A stretch of 64,000 nucleotides of DNA from CAYJIX01 sp964370375 (GTDB lineage: Bacteria; Desulfobacterota; Desulfovibrionia; Desulfovibrionales; Desulfovibrionaceae). Shown piece by piece: positions 27,813 through 36,466 of the stretch (positions are counted from its first letter, which is position 1; the number at the start of each line of letters is the position of its first letter). The stretch covers positions 46,682 through 110,681 of the forward strand of contig CAYJIX010000001.1 of assembly GCA_964370375.1 (NCBI GenBank), given 5' to 3'. The notes below the pieces were generated by a model that ran no database searches, was not told the origin of the DNA, and saw nothing but the letters and a program-made list of their open reading frames with translations. The position numbers were made by a program, and so were the translations under genes.

Positions 27813-29420
27813 ATGTGGGATGTTATCATTATAGGTGGGGGGTGTACAGGCGTTGGCATTTTGCGCGATTTGTCCATGCGTGGGGTAAAGTGCCTTTTGC
27901 TTGAACAGCGCGACCTTGCCCATGGCACAAGCTCTCGCTTTCATGGGCTTCTCCATAGCGGAGCACGCTACGCTGTTTCAGACCCTCAAGCCGCCCAAGA
28001 ATGTATTGCGGAAAATGCCATTTTGCGCCGTATAGGTACGCATTGCGTGGAACCGAACACGGGCTTGTTCATACGCACGTGCCACGATGATCCAAGCTAT
28101 GAGGAAACATGGCTTGCCGCCTGTGCAGCCTGCGGCATTGAAGTACAGCCTTTGGCTATCTCTGACCTGCTCAAGCAAGAACCGGAACTCAGCCCCCATA
28201 TCCTGTCAGCCTATACCGTACCCGATGCAGGCGTGGATGGTTTTCGTCTGGTTTGGCAAAACGCCTTGTCGGCACAGCGTCATGGCGGTACCTTTCAAAC
28301 CTATGCGCAGGTTACAAAAGTTCAACATGCAAACGGCATAGTTACAGGCGTTCATGCGCAAAACATGCACACGAATGAGAGCGATTTTTTACCCTGTCGC
28401 CTGCTTATAAACGCCACAGGCAGCTGGGTTGACTCCATTGCAGGCATGGCTGGCACATCGATGCCTGTGCAACCTGATAAAGGCACCCTTATTGCCTTTA
28501 ATCATCGCGTGACAGAACGCATCATCAACCGCTTACGCACCCCGTCTGACGGTGACATTTTTGTACCTCATGGCTCCATTACCATTTTTGGCACCACATC
28601 AGGGCCGGCAAAAACTGCTGACGACACAAGCCCTTCCATGCAGCACGTGCAAAGATTGCTTGAACTTGGGCGAAGCGTCATGCCACGGATTGACAGCTTT
28701 CGTATTTTGCGTGCGTTTGCAGGCACAAGGCCGCTCTATGCCGCGTCAAACGAAACCTTGGGCCGTGGCGCGTCCCGTCATCATATGGTGATTGACCATG
28801 AACACGAGGGCTTATCGGGCATGATCTCTGTTTGCGGTGGAAAGCTCACCACATACCGCCGCATGGCTGAAAGCGTATCTGACCTTGCTTGCCTAAAGCT
28901 TGGACACAACGCCGTCTGTACAAGCGCAGATGAACCCCTTGTGCTACCGCCTTCAAAAAACACCATGGCCCGCGCCGCTACTGTTTTTCCTGCTCAAGGC
29001 ATGGAGCTTGCTCTTTCAAGGCTTGGCGATGCCTTTGAAGGGGCCGTTGAGCGTGCCGAAGCTGAACCACACAAAAAAGCGTTGCTGTGCGAATGTGAAA
29101 TGGTGACTGTTGCCGAATTTGAACAAGTGGCTTCAGAGCCCACGACCCATAACCTTAATGATATTCGCAGGCGTACACGCATGGGCATGGGCACCTGCCA
29201 GGGTACCTTTTGCGGTGTGCGCGCAGCAGCCCTTGCAGCAGAAATTGATGCCACCATGCCTGCCTTTGGTGCTGAACAATTGCGCACATTCCAGGATGAG
29301 CGTTGGGCAGGTTTTCGCCCTGTATTATGGGGGTTGGAACTGCGCGAAGTGGAGCTTGCACGCAACATTTATGGTGCAACGCTCAATATAGATGGGGATA
29401 GGTATGACAAGCCGCAGTGA
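27813..29420 (+). CDS. glpA: Anaerobic glycerol-3-phosphate dehydrogenase, FAD subunit A
   Basis: It oxidises sn-glycerol-3-phosphate to dihydroxyacetone phosphate. FAD binding: IIGGGCTGVGILRDL, then TSSRFHGLLHSGARYAV. The C-terminal BFD-like [2Fe-2S] domain has CECEMV and GTCQGTFCG. 535 residues, full length. ATG 27813 is the first codon of the FAD motif. It overlaps glpB by 17 bases, in the standard glpABC order. Confidence 0.95.
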   Translation: MWDVIIIGGGCTGVGILRDLSMRGVKCLLLEQRDLAHGTSSRFHGLLHSGARYAVSDPQAAQECIAENAILRRIGTHCVEPNTGLFIRTCHDDPSYEETWLAACAACGIEVQPLAISDLLKQEPELSPHILSAYTVPDAGVDGFRLVWQNALSAQRHGGTFQTYAQVTKVQHANGIVTGVHAQNMHTNESDFLPCRLLINATGSWVDSIAGMAGTSMPVQPDKGTLIAFNHRVTERIINRLRTPSDGDIFVPHGSITIFGTTSGPAKTADDTSPSMQHVQRLLELGRSVMPRIDSFRILRAFAGTRPLYAASNETLGRGASRHHMVIDHEHEGLSGMISVCGGKLTTYRRMAESVSDLACLKLGHNAVCTSADEPLVLPPSKNTMARAATVFPAQGMELALSRLGDAFEGAVERAEAEPHKKALLCECEMVTVAEFEQVASEPTTHNLNDIRRRTRMGMGTCQGTFCGVRAAALAAEIDATMPAFGAEQLRTFQDERWAGFRPVLWGLELREVELARNIYGATLNIDGDRYDKPQ

Positions 29421-30702
29421 CGTTCTTGTTATAGGTGCCGGGCTCTCCGGCATGCTAGCCGCGCTTTTTGCAGCACGTGCCGGCAGACGCGTTCGCCTTG
29501 TGACGCGCGGTGTCGGTGCCTTAAGCATTGGCAGTGGCACCTTAGACATGCTTGGAGCCATGCCCGACGGGACAACACTAGGCAAGGCAGGTTATGCCAC
29601 GCCTTTTGAGGCCATGCCTGATTTACCCCCAAAGCACCCCTATCAGCTGGCAGGCGCACAATGCGCCAAAGACGCCTGCGCAGAATTTGCCAAACTTTGC
29701 TCTGATTATGGCTATCCTTATATATCAAACAGTTGCAACTCTTTTATTCCTACGGTGGCAGGCACATTAAAACCTTCCTACCTCACCCCTGCCACCATGG
29801 ATACAAAAGGCGTTGAGCTGGCTCAAAGGGTGCTGCTTTTGGGGATTGAAGGTCTTAAAGACGTACATCCAAAGTACATGCTAAAAAACCTTCAGCAAAA
29901 AAGCAGCCTGCAACACAAAAAACTCAACGCGATCATGTTGCCGTTTCCATTTCATAAGGTCAATGAAGGGCGCGACCTGTCAGTGCTTGACTTGGCACGA
30001 TTTTTAGATACCGAACAAGGGCAACAGTGGTTTATCAACAAAACCCAAACAATACTTGACAATCTTGGTATAGACAGGCCCTCTACGGCCTTGATTGTGC
30101 CGCCTTTTTTAGGTTCCATGCCCTCCATTGCGGTGCATGAAAAGCTGCAAAAATCCCTAGGAATTAGCTTGCACGAATCCATCAGCGTTCCTCCCGGTGT
30201 GAGCGGCTGGCGGCTCTACCTATTGCTTCAGGCGCAATTGCAACAAGCGCGCGTGGATATTGTGGAAAATGTGCAAGTCCTACGTGCCCTTACCAAAGAG
30301 AACCTTTGCACAGGGGTTGTGGCCCAATGTGCCGGAAAAGAGCGTGTTTTTGCTGCAAATACCTGCATCATAGCCACAGGCGGATTGTTTGGAGGTGGCA
30401 TTGTCACAACGCCAAAAAGCACCACCGAGGCCCTATTTGGTTTAGAACTAAGCCCCACAGCTTCATGCGAGGATTGGTCGGCAGAACAAGCCTTTGGCCC
30501 TGTTTCCCATGGCTTTGCCCGTGTGGGTGTAACCGTTAATACAGCCTTTCAACCGGTGGATGAGCAGGGCAAGGTCTTGTTCGATAATGTTGTTGTGGTA
30601 GGCCGCACCTTAGGGCATTATGACCATGTTGTGGAAAAATCCGGCAACGGAGTGGCCCTTGTTTCAGCATATGCTGCTGTTCAACGTTTACCTAAAATGT
30701 AA
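29404..30702 (+). CDS. glpB: Anaerobic glycerol-3-phosphate dehydrogenase subunit B
   Basis: The flavin-binding second subunit: VLVIGAGLSGMLAALFAARAG at the N-terminus, VSGWRLYLLLQAQL and IIATGGLFGGGI later. 432 residues from ATG 29404, which has GGGGAT upstream; an ATG at 29392 adds four residues. The N-terminal 29 codons overlap glpA. It works between GlpA and the quinone-linked GlpC. Confidence 0.93.
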   Translation: MTSRSDVLVIGAGLSGMLAALFAARAGRRVRLVTRGVGALSIGSGTLDMLGAMPDGTTLGKAGYATPFEAMPDLPPKHPYQLAGAQCAKDACAEFAKLCSDYGYPYISNSCNSFIPTVAGTLKPSYLTPATMDTKGVELAQRVLLLGIEGLKDVHPKYMLKNLQQKSSLQHKKLNAIMLPFPFHKVNEGRDLSVLDLARFLDTEQGQQWFINKTQTILDNLGIDRPSTALIVPPFLGSMPSIAVHEKLQKSLGISLHESISVPPGVSGWRLYLLLQAQLQQARVDIVENVQVLRALTKENLCTGVVAQCAGKERVFAANTCIIATGGLFGGGIVTTPKSTTEALFGLELSPTASCEDWSAEQAFGPVSHGFARVGVTVNTAFQPVDEQGKVLFDNVVVVGRTLGHYDHVVEKSGNGVALVSAYAAVQRLPKM

Positions 30703-30762
30703 AAAACATACAGCGGCACAAAGTTCCTGTTCGTGCTTGCCGCCTTACCTTACGAGAAGCGT

Positions 30763-31989
30763 ATGAAACCTGTTGCCTCCATCGACAAATGCACCACCTG
30801 CTCTGCCTGTGTGGTTCACTGTCCGGTTACGGCAGCCACACGCCTTTTTAACGGTCCAAAGCTAACAGGGCCATCCTCTGAACGGTTCAGACTGTTTGCC
30901 CATGGCGAAATTGACGCTTTAGGCTACTGCTCTAATTGTAAAAATTGTGATATTTCTTGCCCTTGTAATGTTCACGTTTCTGCCTTAAACATGCTGGCCA
31001 AGGCTAGGTATACACAGCAGCATCCGGCCCCCCTTTGCGATAGGCTCCTTGCCCATGGTCGTTTTATGGCAGACGCCTATTTTAGAGCACAAGGTGTTCT
31101 TCCCTCAGTAGTACAACCACTTACTCACGCTTTTACGCGCCTATGCATGCACAATAGGCTTACGCGTTCCATATTGGACAAGGTGGGTATTGATGCCCGT
31201 GCTCCTCTACCCATGTTTGAAAGGCAAAGCTTTACAAGCTTTATGCGCATGTACAAGCAGCCTGCCTTTGATAAACAGGTTCTGTTTTTCCCCGGATGCT
31301 ATATCAACGACTATGATCTGCGCACGGGCATGGATACAGTCCATCTACTCAATGCCGCAGGCTTTTATGTGCAAATACCTGCCAAGGCACACTGTTGCGG
31401 CCTGCCCCTTATCAGTAACGGCTTTATGGAAAAAGCACAGCAATGCGCAACAACACAAATGGCAGCTTTTACGCAAGCGCTGCAACACAACATCCCCATC
31501 CTTACGGCGTGCACCAGCTGCAGTTTGATGTTTACACAAGATTATGAGGAATTTTTTCCGGATATTGTGAAAAAAAGCGGAATTGCTACCGCAGTCTATG
31601 ATGTGGGTGAATTTTTATGGAACCTTGTTGAGCAAGGCGACTGGCAACCCCATTTTCGCACAAGCCCAACCAGACTTTTGTACCATGCCCCATGCCATTT
31701 ACGTGCTCAAGGCACAGGTTCGTATTGCCTTGAGCTTGTACGATTTGCCACAAAAACGTATGTGGAGGAAGCTCGCGCAGGGTGTTGCGGCATGGCAGGA
31801 AGCTATGGTTTTAAAAAACGCAGCTATGATGTGGCAAGGCTTGTGGGGCAAGATCTTTTTACCGCAGTACGCAACAGCGCAGCAGAATATGCCCTTACAG
31901 AATGTGGCACGTGCAGGCTGCAAATAAGCCATCATACCCATGTGCCAAGCATCCATCCGTTATCTTGGTTACGCGGTTTACTGCTGTAA
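30763..31989 (+). CDS. glpC: Anaerobic glycerol-3-phosphate dehydrogenase, Fe-S membrane-anchor subunit C
   Basis: Passes electrons from GlpAB to quinone. Two ferredoxin-like clusters (CTTCSACVVHCP; CSNCKNCDISCP) are followed by two CCG domains (HCCGLPL; GCCGMAGSYG), as in the HdrD/GlpC family. 408 residues from ATG 30763 with GAGAAG upstream. No glycerol kinase or facilitator is adjacent. Confidence 0.94.
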   Translation: MKPVASIDKCTTCSACVVHCPVTAATRLFNGPKLTGPSSERFRLFAHGEIDALGYCSNCKNCDISCPCNVHVSALNMLAKARYTQQHPAPLCDRLLAHGRFMADAYFRAQGVLPSVVQPLTHAFTRLCMHNRLTRSILDKVGIDARAPLPMFERQSFTSFMRMYKQPAFDKQVLFFPGCYINDYDLRTGMDTVHLLNAAGFYVQIPAKAHCCGLPLISNGFMEKAQQCATTQMAAFTQALQHNIPILTACTSCSLMFTQDYEEFFPDIVKKSGIATAVYDVGEFLWNLVEQGDWQPHFRTSPTRLLYHAPCHLRAQGTGSYCLELVRFATKTYVEEARAGCCGMAGSYGFKKRSYDVARLVGQDLFTAVRNSAAEYALTECGTCRLQISHHTHVPSIHPLSWLRGLLL

Positions 31990-32056
31990 AAAAACAGAAA
32001 AATGTACAAAATTGTGCGCTGCTGACACGATTACTAAAGATCGCTTTGGAGGCTGT

Positions 32057-33247
32057 ATGGCTTGTCGTTGCTTGTGTTTACCTGTGCGTCTGCATGCTTG
32101 TTTATGGGCTTTGCGCCATAGCATTGTTCCCATCTTATGTTGCCTCATGGTGCTGGCTTTTGCAAACAAAGCTGTGGCAAAGGCCCCTTCCCCATCGCTT
32201 GACAGCATGATAGGTCAAATGCTCATGGTGGGCTTTCGCGGTTTGGACGAAACCTCTTCTGACGTGCAAGGCGTGCTCAAGCGTATTGAAGACGGGCACC
32301 TTGGCGGTGTGATCTATTTTGAATACGATGTGACCACAAAAACGCCCCTGCGCAATATTCATTCCTTGGAGCAGGTCAAAAACCTTTCCGCGCGTTTGCA
32401 AAAAAAAGCAAAAATCCCACTTTTTATAGCCATTGATCAAGAAGGCGGACGAGTGCGACGCTTAAAACCGCCGCGGCTTCCGATCATGGAACTGCCTTCG
32501 CCCAAAACCATGGGTAAAGGCACAGAGCAAGCAACCTATAATTGGGGCCTAGTCACAGGAAAGCTGCTTAAAGACCTTGGCATTAACCTTAATTTTGCCC
32601 CGTCTGTAGATTGCGATGTGTATCCCAAAAGCCCTGCCATTGGTGCGCTTGACCGTGCTTTTGCAAAGGAGCCCACCTTGGTGGCAAAGCACGCTCGTCA
32701 ATTTGCCCATGGCATGGCAAAGCATGGCATTATAAGCAGTTACAAACATTTCCCCGGGCATGGCAGCGCGCGAACCGATACCCATTTAGACCTTACAGAC
32801 ATCACAGACACCTGGTCTGAGGCAGAGCTTTTGCCGTATTTGGAAGAAAACAGACCAACTACCCCCATGATGGTCATGGTAGGGCACCTTTTTAACAAAA
32901 AATTAGACCCTGATTTTCCTGCAACCTTATCGTATGCCATGCTCAACAATTTGTTACGAAAACGCCTTAACTGGCAAGGTGTTATCGTAACAGACGACAT
33001 GCAAATGCAGGCCATTGGTAAAATGTTTTCGCAAAAAGAAGCTTTGCAACACGCCATCAATGCCGGAGTAGACCTTATTGTTGCCGGCAACAACGTGCTT
33101 TATGACTCAAGCATTGCAGAAAGCATGCACAACGACATTGCACGCTTGGTGCATGAGGGCAAGGTTACAAAAGAGCGGATTTATGAATCCTATCAGCGCA
33201 TAATCAACTTAAAGCAACAAGCAGGCCTCATGCCAATCGTACACTGA
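32057..33247 (+). CDS. Secreted beta-N-acetylhexosaminidase, glycoside hydrolase family 3 (NagZ-like)
   Basis: It should release N-acetylglucosamine from peptidoglycan fragments or other glycans. GH3 signatures: IAIDQEGGRVRRL, KHFPGHGSARTDTHLDL (general acid His-Asp dyad of NagZ enzymes) and the nucleophile Asp in VIVTDDMQMQAIG. ATG 32057 sits after TTTGGAGG and begins a signal peptide (RHSIVPILCCLMVLAFANKA), so the protein is exported, unlike cytosolic NagZ. It has no C-terminal GH3 domain. 396 residues. Seven bases of good ribosome site argue against the longer upstream frame. Confidence 0.9.
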   Translation: MACRCLCLPVRLHACLWALRHSIVPILCCLMVLAFANKAVAKAPSPSLDSMIGQMLMVGFRGLDETSSDVQGVLKRIEDGHLGGVIYFEYDVTTKTPLRNIHSLEQVKNLSARLQKKAKIPLFIAIDQEGGRVRRLKPPRLPIMELPSPKTMGKGTEQATYNWGLVTGKLLKDLGINLNFAPSVDCDVYPKSPAIGALDRAFAKEPTLVAKHARQFAHGMAKHGIISSYKHFPGHGSARTDTHLDLTDITDTWSEAELLPYLEENRPTTPMMVMVGHLFNKKLDPDFPATLSYAMLNNLLRKRLNWQGVIVTDDMQMQAIGKMFSQKEALQHAINAGVDLIVAGNNVLYDSSIAESMHNDIARLVHEGKVTKERIYESYQRIINLKQQAGLMPIVH

Positions 33248-33476
33248 CATTGTCTATACAAAAACAGCCTATGCCATTTTTAACAAAATCATACTTGAAA
33301 GAATATTCGATTTGCAGTAGTATATACATATGCTTTTAATGGTAGCCTAACGCCTGTTCTATCCATTTGATTACCTTTATACTATGCAACTTTAAGGCTA
33401 CTTCAAGGTAGATGTTTTTTTATACACCCTATTTTGGGGTACACGTCCAAATCTTTTACTGTAGGAGTATTTTCAC

Positions 33477-34373
33477 ATGGCACAAGTAGTAGAGTTTATT
33501 CCTAATTTTAGCGAAGGCCGCGACCAAAAAGTTATCGACGCGTTGGTAGCAGAATCAAAAAGCGTACCCGGTGTGGTGCTTTTGGATTATTCCTCCGACG
33601 CAAGCCACAACCGCAGCGTCTTCACATTGGTGGGTGACCCTAAGGGCATTGCCGAAGTAGCCTTTAAGCTGTGCAAACTTGCCAGCGAATCCATTGACAT
33701 GCGTAAACACGCAGGCGAACACCCACGCATGGGCGCAACAGACGTTATGCCCTTTGTGCCGATTAAGGAAATATCTATCGAAGAATGTGTGGAAATCTCC
33801 AAACAAGTGGCAAAACGCGTTTGGGAAGAACTTGGAATTCCAAGCTTCTTATACGAATCCTCTGCTGCACGTCCTGAGCGCACCAACCTTGCCACCTGCC
33901 GTAAAGGTCAATTTGAAGGCATGCCCGAAAAACTGTTACAAGAAGAATGGGCACCTGACTTTGGCGAAAGAAAAATCCATCCCTCAGCCGGTATCACTGC
34001 CATTGGTGCTCGTCCTCCCTTGGTGGCCTTTAACATCAACTTGGGCACCTCTGACATCAACATTGCCAATGCCATTGCCAAAACCGTTCGCGCCTCAAGC
34101 GGCGGCTTTAAATATTGTAAAGGCATCGGCGTTATGCTGGAAGACCGCAATATAGCTCAAGTATCCATGAACATGGTCAACTTTGAAGGCACCCCTCTTT
34201 ACAGAGTGTTTGAAGTGGTACGCGCGGAAGCCAAACGCTGGGGCGTTCCCATTATTGGTAGCGAAATCATTGGCCTTACCCCTGCCAAAGCCCTTGTGGA
34301 TTGCGCAGAATACTATCTGCAAATTGAACAGTTTGACTACAAAAAGCAAGTGTTAGAAAACCATTTGCTGTAG
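33477..34373 (+). CDS. ftcD: Glutamate (or glycine) formimidoyltransferase, FtcD N-terminal type
   Basis: It moves a formimino group to tetrahydrofolate. The 298-residue protein covers the two FT sub-domains: VEFIPNFSEGRDQKVIDALV, ASHNRSVFTLVG, HAGEHPRMGATDVMPFVP with catalytic His, and the C-terminal PIIGSEIIGLTPAKALVDCAEYYL. No hut genes for histidine breakdown are nearby. In purine-fermenting anaerobes the same family takes formiminoglycine, giving glycine, which would feed the reductases 1.3-12 kb away. It has a TAGGAG site and pairs with the cyclodeaminase downstream. The glycine route is inference. Confidence 0.88.
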   Translation: MAQVVEFIPNFSEGRDQKVIDALVAESKSVPGVVLLDYSSDASHNRSVFTLVGDPKGIAEVAFKLCKLASESIDMRKHAGEHPRMGATDVMPFVPIKEISIEECVEISKQVAKRVWEELGIPSFLYESSAARPERTNLATCRKGQFEGMPEKLLQEEWAPDFGERKIHPSAGITAIGARPPLVAFNINLGTSDINIANAIAKTVRASSGGFKYCKGIGVMLEDRNIAQVSMNMVNFEGTPLYRVFEVVRAEAKRWGVPIIGSEIIGLTPAKALVDCAEYYLQIEQFDYKKQVLENHLL

Positions 34374-34400
34374 TCGCTCCTGATAGATCCTTTTTTCAAC

Positions 34401-34451
34401 ATACCATTGCCGAAAATTCACACGCTATGTTCTGGTTTCCGGCAATGGTAT
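34401..34451. other. Long inverted repeat between formimidoyltransferase and cyclodeaminase genes
   Basis: ATACCATTGCCG and CGGCAATGGTAT form a perfect 12-bp stem around a 27-base loop whose ends (GAAA/TTTC) can extend pairing. It lies 28 bases after the ftcD stop. There is no T-run, so it may process or stabilise the mRNA rather than end it. Confidence 0.55.
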
Positions 34452-34571
34452 TTGTGGGATATGCACCCAAAAAAACAATGTACACCTTAAACGTTGTATT
34501 TTTCTGTATGGACCACCCTACTTCTAAAGGGGGCCAAAACACCTTGCGGCCCATATTTTTGGAGAAATAGC

Positions 34572-35198
34572 ATGAAATTACAAGACATGACCCTTGTGGA
34601 ATTTAGCAACCTTTTAGCTTCTGATGCTCCGGCTCCCGGTGGCGGTTCCACAGCTGCACTTTCAGGCGCGCTTGGCGTATCGTTAAGCGCCATGGTGGCA
34701 GCCCTTACCGTTGGCAAAAAAAAATACGCCGACCATGAAGCCCTTGCCCAATCGGCCATGGCCCAAGCAAAAGCCCTGCAAGAACAGCTCATTGACCTTT
34801 TGGACAGGGACACCGAAGCCTTTAACGGTGTCAGTGCAGTATTTAGCATGCCAAAAGACACGGACGAAGAAAAAGCCGCCCGTTCAGCCGCCATGCAAGA
34901 AGCGTTAAAAGCTTGTACGCTTACACCTTTTGAAATGATGGAATGTGCGCTCAAATCCTTAGAATTGACCAGCTCACTTGTGGGCAAATCCAATGCCAGT
35001 GCCGCCAGCGACCTTGGCGTTGCTGCCCTTAGCCTTAAAGCGGCTGTTCAAGGCGCTTGGCTGAACGTGCTTATCAACATTTCAGGCATTAAAGATGCCG
35101 CCTTTGCAGATAAATACCGTGCTGACGGTGAAGCACTGCTTGCAAAAGCACTGCCCCTTGCTGACTCCATTTATAACGACATCGTAAAAAGCCTATAG
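34572..35198 (+). CDS. fchA: Cyclodeaminase/cyclohydrolase family protein (formimino-THF cyclodeaminase or FchA)
   Basis: Converts 5-formimino-THF to methenyl-THF plus ammonia, or hydrolyses methenyl-THF. The 208-residue helical protein carries the family hallmark LASDAPAPGGGSTAALSGAL near the start, then DRDTEAFNGV and VGKSNASAASDLGVAALSL. ATG 34572 follows GGAGAA; the upstream part of the open frame is leader. Together with the formimidoyltransferase it makes a split version of the bifunctional mammalian FTCD. The stop codon is followed directly by element copy D. Confidence 0.9.
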   Translation: MKLQDMTLVEFSNLLASDAPAPGGGSTAALSGALGVSLSAMVAALTVGKKKYADHEALAQSAMAQAKALQEQLIDLLDRDTEAFNGVSAVFSMPKDTDEEKAARSAAMQEALKACTLTPFEMMECALKSLELTSSLVGKSNASAASDLGVAALSLKAAVQGAWLNVLINISGIKDAAFADKYRADGEALLAKALPLADSIYNDIVKSL

Positions 35199-35325
35199 CA
35201 GAGTGTTGAAAAAGGGTAATCTGCTTTGTCGGGCTCGGTTTTTGCTCCGGTCATTTATGTCTAAATAAACTCCGCTCCGCAAAAAACTTCGCCCTCCTAG
35301 CATCTTACCCTTTTTGAACACCCTG
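35199..35325 (+). repeat. Structured intergenic element, copy D, starting at the fchA stop codon
   Basis: 127 bases. Terminal inverted repeats of 21 bases (left 35199-35219, right 35305-35325) match at 19 positions. Central stem GTTTTTGC/GCAAAAAAC carries a different apex (ATTTATGTCTAAAT) from copies A-C. The distal block CTAGCATCTT before the right end is shared with copy A. Confidence 0.7.
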
Positions 35326-35442
35326 CCCTTAGCGATGGATAGGTGTGGTGCCAGCTGAACAATTTTTGCCTTATCATGGGGGAGGAAGACTCCCTTCTAA
35401 AAACACCTTCTTCCTACTATCCAGCCCTTTTTGAACACCCTG
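35326..35442 (+). repeat. Degenerate tandem copy (E) of the structured element
   Basis: The distal end, TTCTTCCTACTATCCAGCCC then TTTTTGAACACCCTG, matches the distal end of copy C at all but a few positions. The hairpin is small (GGGAG/CTCCC, 35379-35394). No clear left inverted repeat exists. The rest of this 400-base gap, 35443-35597, shows nothing recognisable. Confidence 0.5.
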
Positions 35443-35597
35443 TCCTTACTAGAAAATTGAAAGAAAGACAAAAAACAGATCACTTATGTATGTACACGAT
35501 GTGACCTGTTTTTTATGTATTAGGCTATTTGAAGGGGAAGGCATTCCCCTTTTTTATGGCTATGCCTCAAGATCATGCATATGTCATGCGCAGGCTG

Positions 35598-36122
35598 TTA
35601 CGTATACGTCCTTGTGGTGGCAATCGTGCTGCCCGCTGGATAAACGCTATATTTCCCCCGCCCTTCTGCATCGGTAGTTGCCTCGGCAAAAAACGGATAG
35701 GTGTTTGCCATAATATAGGGAAACAAGGCTTTAAAAGCCGGATGCGCCTGCTTTAAGGCAAGGGCTTCATGGCACGGTAGCCAAAAAACTTTGCCTTCAC
35801 TGCTGGGGCACAGCTCCCCTGAATAGGTATCACAGACAAAATACACACTCAGATAATCCATGGCCTTGGGTCGACACACTTGCATGTTTCCGGCAAATTG
35901 CAGTCCGTGCAGGGTCAGTCCTGTTTCTTCCTTCATTTCACGAAGGCAGGCTTCATGCATGGGCTCTGCATGGTTTTTATGGCCACCCGGAATGGTGATG
36001 GTTCCGGCAAAGGGTGGATTGGCCCTTTCAATCAGCAAGATGGCATCCCCTTGACGCACAAAGGCAAAAACAACAATGGCAGTATTTGCTCTGGTGACAC
36101 AGCTTGTAATGTCTTGATTCAC
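35598..36122 (-). CDS. NUDIX hydrolase
   Basis: A nucleoside-diphosphate-X hydrolase of unknown substrate. The Nudix box reads G-x5-E-x7-REMKEETGL, starting at GGHKNHAEPMHEACLREM, and is complete. GTG 36122 after GAGGGGG is preferred to GTG 36149; it gives 174 residues. The C-terminus YPFFAEATTDAEGRGKYS is not typical of a named subfamily. It stands alone. Confidence 0.8.
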   Translation of the reverse strand: MNQDITSCVTRANTAIVVFAFVRQGDAILLIERANPPFAGTITIPGGHKNHAEPMHEACLREMKEETGLTLHGLQFAGNMQVCRPKAMDYLSVYFVCDTYSGELCPSSEGKVFWLPCHEALALKQAHPAFKALFPYIMANTYPFFAEATTDAEGRGKYSVYPAGSTIATTRTYT

Positions 36123-36341
36123 TAAATCGCCCCCTCGTGCAACAGTCACGTTTACAAATAGAGCTAAAAAAACCGCCCTTTTTCAGCCAACGCTAAGGGC
36201 AGACTCTCTAAAAAATAGTAGGTTGTAGGAAAAGGACAATTGTAGCAGGAAAAATTTATGCCCCTCAGGGTGCAGTCCATGTATTTTGCTTTCTGCCTTT
36301 TCTGTCTTTTGTCTTTCCCTCCCCCACACCTTCATCATGGG
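36123..36341. other. Gene-free stretch between NUDIX and element copy B
   Basis: About 220 bases, pyrimidine-rich on the plus strand around 36285-36330. Nothing recognisable beyond the NUDIX leader. Confidence 0.4.
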
Positions 36342-36466
36342 CAGGCTGTTCAAAAAGGGCTGGAGGCAAGGCAAGCGCAGTTTTTTATTCCGTCACAGGA
36401 CGCTTTGGTCCATGTCGGAATAAAAAACTAGCTTAACGCCGCATACAGCCCTTTTTCAACAGCCTG
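36342..36466 (-). repeat. Structured intergenic element, copy B, overlapping the aminotransferase stop codon
   Basis: 125 bases. The 21-base ends (36342-36362 and 36446-36466) are inverted repeats matching at 20 of 21 positions. AGTTTTTTATTCCG (36379-36392) pairs perfectly with CGGAATAAAAAACT (36416-36429) under the apex GGAC-GCTTTG-GTCC (36398-36411, plus strand; GGACCAAAGCGTCC in the direction of the gene). The upstream end supplies the last codons and the TGA stop of the aminotransferase gene. Confidence 0.82.

Noticed and set aside
35199..36466. CRISPR array, because several similar repeats lie close together
   Set aside because: The units are 125-127 bases, hairpin-rich, not regularly spaced with unique spacers, and no cas genes are near.
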